Assembly: GCA_031265015.1 (NCBI GenBank) | Contig: JAISDG010000102.1 | Coordinates: forward strand, 1-14,995 | Direction: 5' to 3' | Length of the DNA stretch: 14,995 bases | Origin: Spirochaetaceae bacterium | GTDB lineage: Bacteria; Spirochaetota; Spirochaetia; Treponematales; Breznakiellaceae | In this document: positions 14,394 through 14,995 of the stretch, piece after piece | Numbering within the stretch: position 1 is the stretch's first letter | Layout of the letters: each line of letters opens with the position of its first letter | Program-made: the position numbers and the translations under genes | Notes under the pieces: generated by a model | Databases searched by the model: none | Told to the model about the DNA's origin: nothing | Seen by the model: only the letters and a program-made list of their open reading frames with translations

Positions 14394-14995
14394 CTAGGCA
14401 AAGTCCTTGAGGGTGTTCTTTTGTTTTATCCCGATAAGGGGAACAAAAAGAATTGTCAGCACTACGGACAGGACGATGCCGATTACAAGGGCTATCGTAT
14501 AGGTGAGCCCGGAACTGCCCGTGACAGCCGTAAGGGCCGGCCCCAGACATTCGTTGGCCGCGAAGAAGTACGAGGTAACAACCACCGTCATAAACGCGGC
14601 GGGCCACAGGGTGAACCAGTAGGTCTTTGCCGTTTTCGCCAGGTACGCGCTCACCGCCCAAAGGCCTATGGTCGCCAGGGTCTGGTTGGACCAGGAGAAA
14701 TACCGCCAGATAATGTTGAAGTTCGCGCTGCTCTTCAGCGAAAAAAGGACCAGAAGAATACCGGCTAAGAAGAGCGGAATCGCCAGGACAAAGCGGTTCT
14801 TGAGGGATTTCTGGTCAAACTTCATCGCGTCGGCGATGGTAAGCCTGGCGCTGCGGAACGCCGTGTCTCCCGACGTGATGGGGCAGGCGACAACGCCGAA
14901 GACCGCGAGAATGCCGCCTATCCAGCCCATGTATTCGGTGGACGATTTGGTAACAATGACCGGAGCGGCAACCGCCGTTTCAACGCCGACCACGT
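14394..14995 (-). CDS. cstA: Carbon starvation protein A (peptide/pyruvate transporter), C-terminal part
   Basis: This is the last 200 or so residues of an inner-membrane transporter of the CstA family; the N-terminal part lies beyond the right edge of the window, so the codon at 14993-14991 is not a start. CstA hallmarks are ITSGDTAFRSARL (an intramembrane segment conserved in the family) and NIIWRYFSWSNQTLA, with about five hydrophobic segments, the last near the C-terminus (IALVIGIVLSVVLTILFVPL) before a short Lys-containing tail. In E. coli CstA is induced on carbon starvation and has been linked to peptide and pyruvate uptake; the substrate here is unknown. The gene faces the histidine kinase tail-to-tail and is followed by a strong terminator. 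Whether it is the long or short CstA variant cannot be seen. Confidence 0.93.
   Translation of the reverse strand, partial: VVGVETAVAAPVIVTKSSTEYMGWIGGILAVFGVVACPITSGDTAFRSARLTIADAMKFDQKSLKNRFVLAIPLFLAGILLVLFSLKSSANFNIIWRYFSWSNQTLATIGLWAVSAYLAKTAKTYWFTLWPAAFMTVVVTSYFFAANECLGPALTAVTGSSGLTYTIALVIGIVLSVVLTILFVPLIGIKQKNTLKDFA

Noticed and set aside
14121..14768. Plus-strand open frame (215 codons) over the gap and cstA
   Set aside because: Two thirds of it is antisense to a confident cstA sequence and it spans the terminator hairpin.

Overview
The window looks like chromosomal DNA of a spirochaete, most likely a treponeme with above-average GC (termite-gut type). This rests on the mix of conserved-looking but unassignable proteins with recognisable ones and on the gene style, not on a marker gene; no rRNA, tRNA, CRISPR array, transposase or phage gene is visible. 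Coding density is very high, with several overlapping genes.

Layout. (1) 46-3122, plus strand: a 461-aa helical cytoplasmic protein of unknown function, followed 41 bp later by a secreted OppA-type solute-binding protein without permease genes. (2) 3154-7620, minus strand: reading in transcription order, a small secreted protein, an M24 (Xaa-Pro type) metallopeptidase, an NrnA-like DHH phosphoesterase, a protein with sigma-70-like features at both ends, and a double LEA2/WHy-domain lipoprotein. The first three are tightly packed (14-bp overlap, then an 8-bp gap); the last two overlap by 14 bp after a 122-bp gap that carries a perfect 12-bp palindrome. (3) 7695-8648, minus strand: ornithine carbamoyltransferase (argF), divergent from (4) 8703-11432, plus strand: a 909-aa STAND-like NTPase/TPR protein with a degenerate P-loop. 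(5) 11523-14115: a NarL/LuxR response regulator (plus), an ECF-S/LytS-like polytopic membrane protein (minus, overlapping the regulator tail-to-tail by 32 bp) and a NarX/DegS-type histidine kinase (plus). (6) 14116-14393: a structured intergenic block with several inverted repeats ending in a clear terminator. (7) 14394-14995, minus strand: the C-terminal part of the carbon-starvation/peptide-pyruvate transporter CstA, cut by the window edge.

How they fit together. Peptide and amino-acid use is a recurring theme (OppA-type binding protein, Xaa-Pro peptidase, ornithine carbamoyltransferase, CstA), next to a dense signalling block (STAND/TPR protein, response regulator, membrane protein, histidine kinase). 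A link between that block and cstA is only a positional inference.

The observations most worth a second look are the divergent sigma-like protein, the 909-aa STAND-like protein, promoter -10 elements lying almost on the start codon of genes that lack a Shine-Dalgarno sequence (possible leaderless mRNAs), the kinase/regulator pair split by an opposing membrane gene, and the hairpin-rich intergenic block that may be a dispersed repeat.
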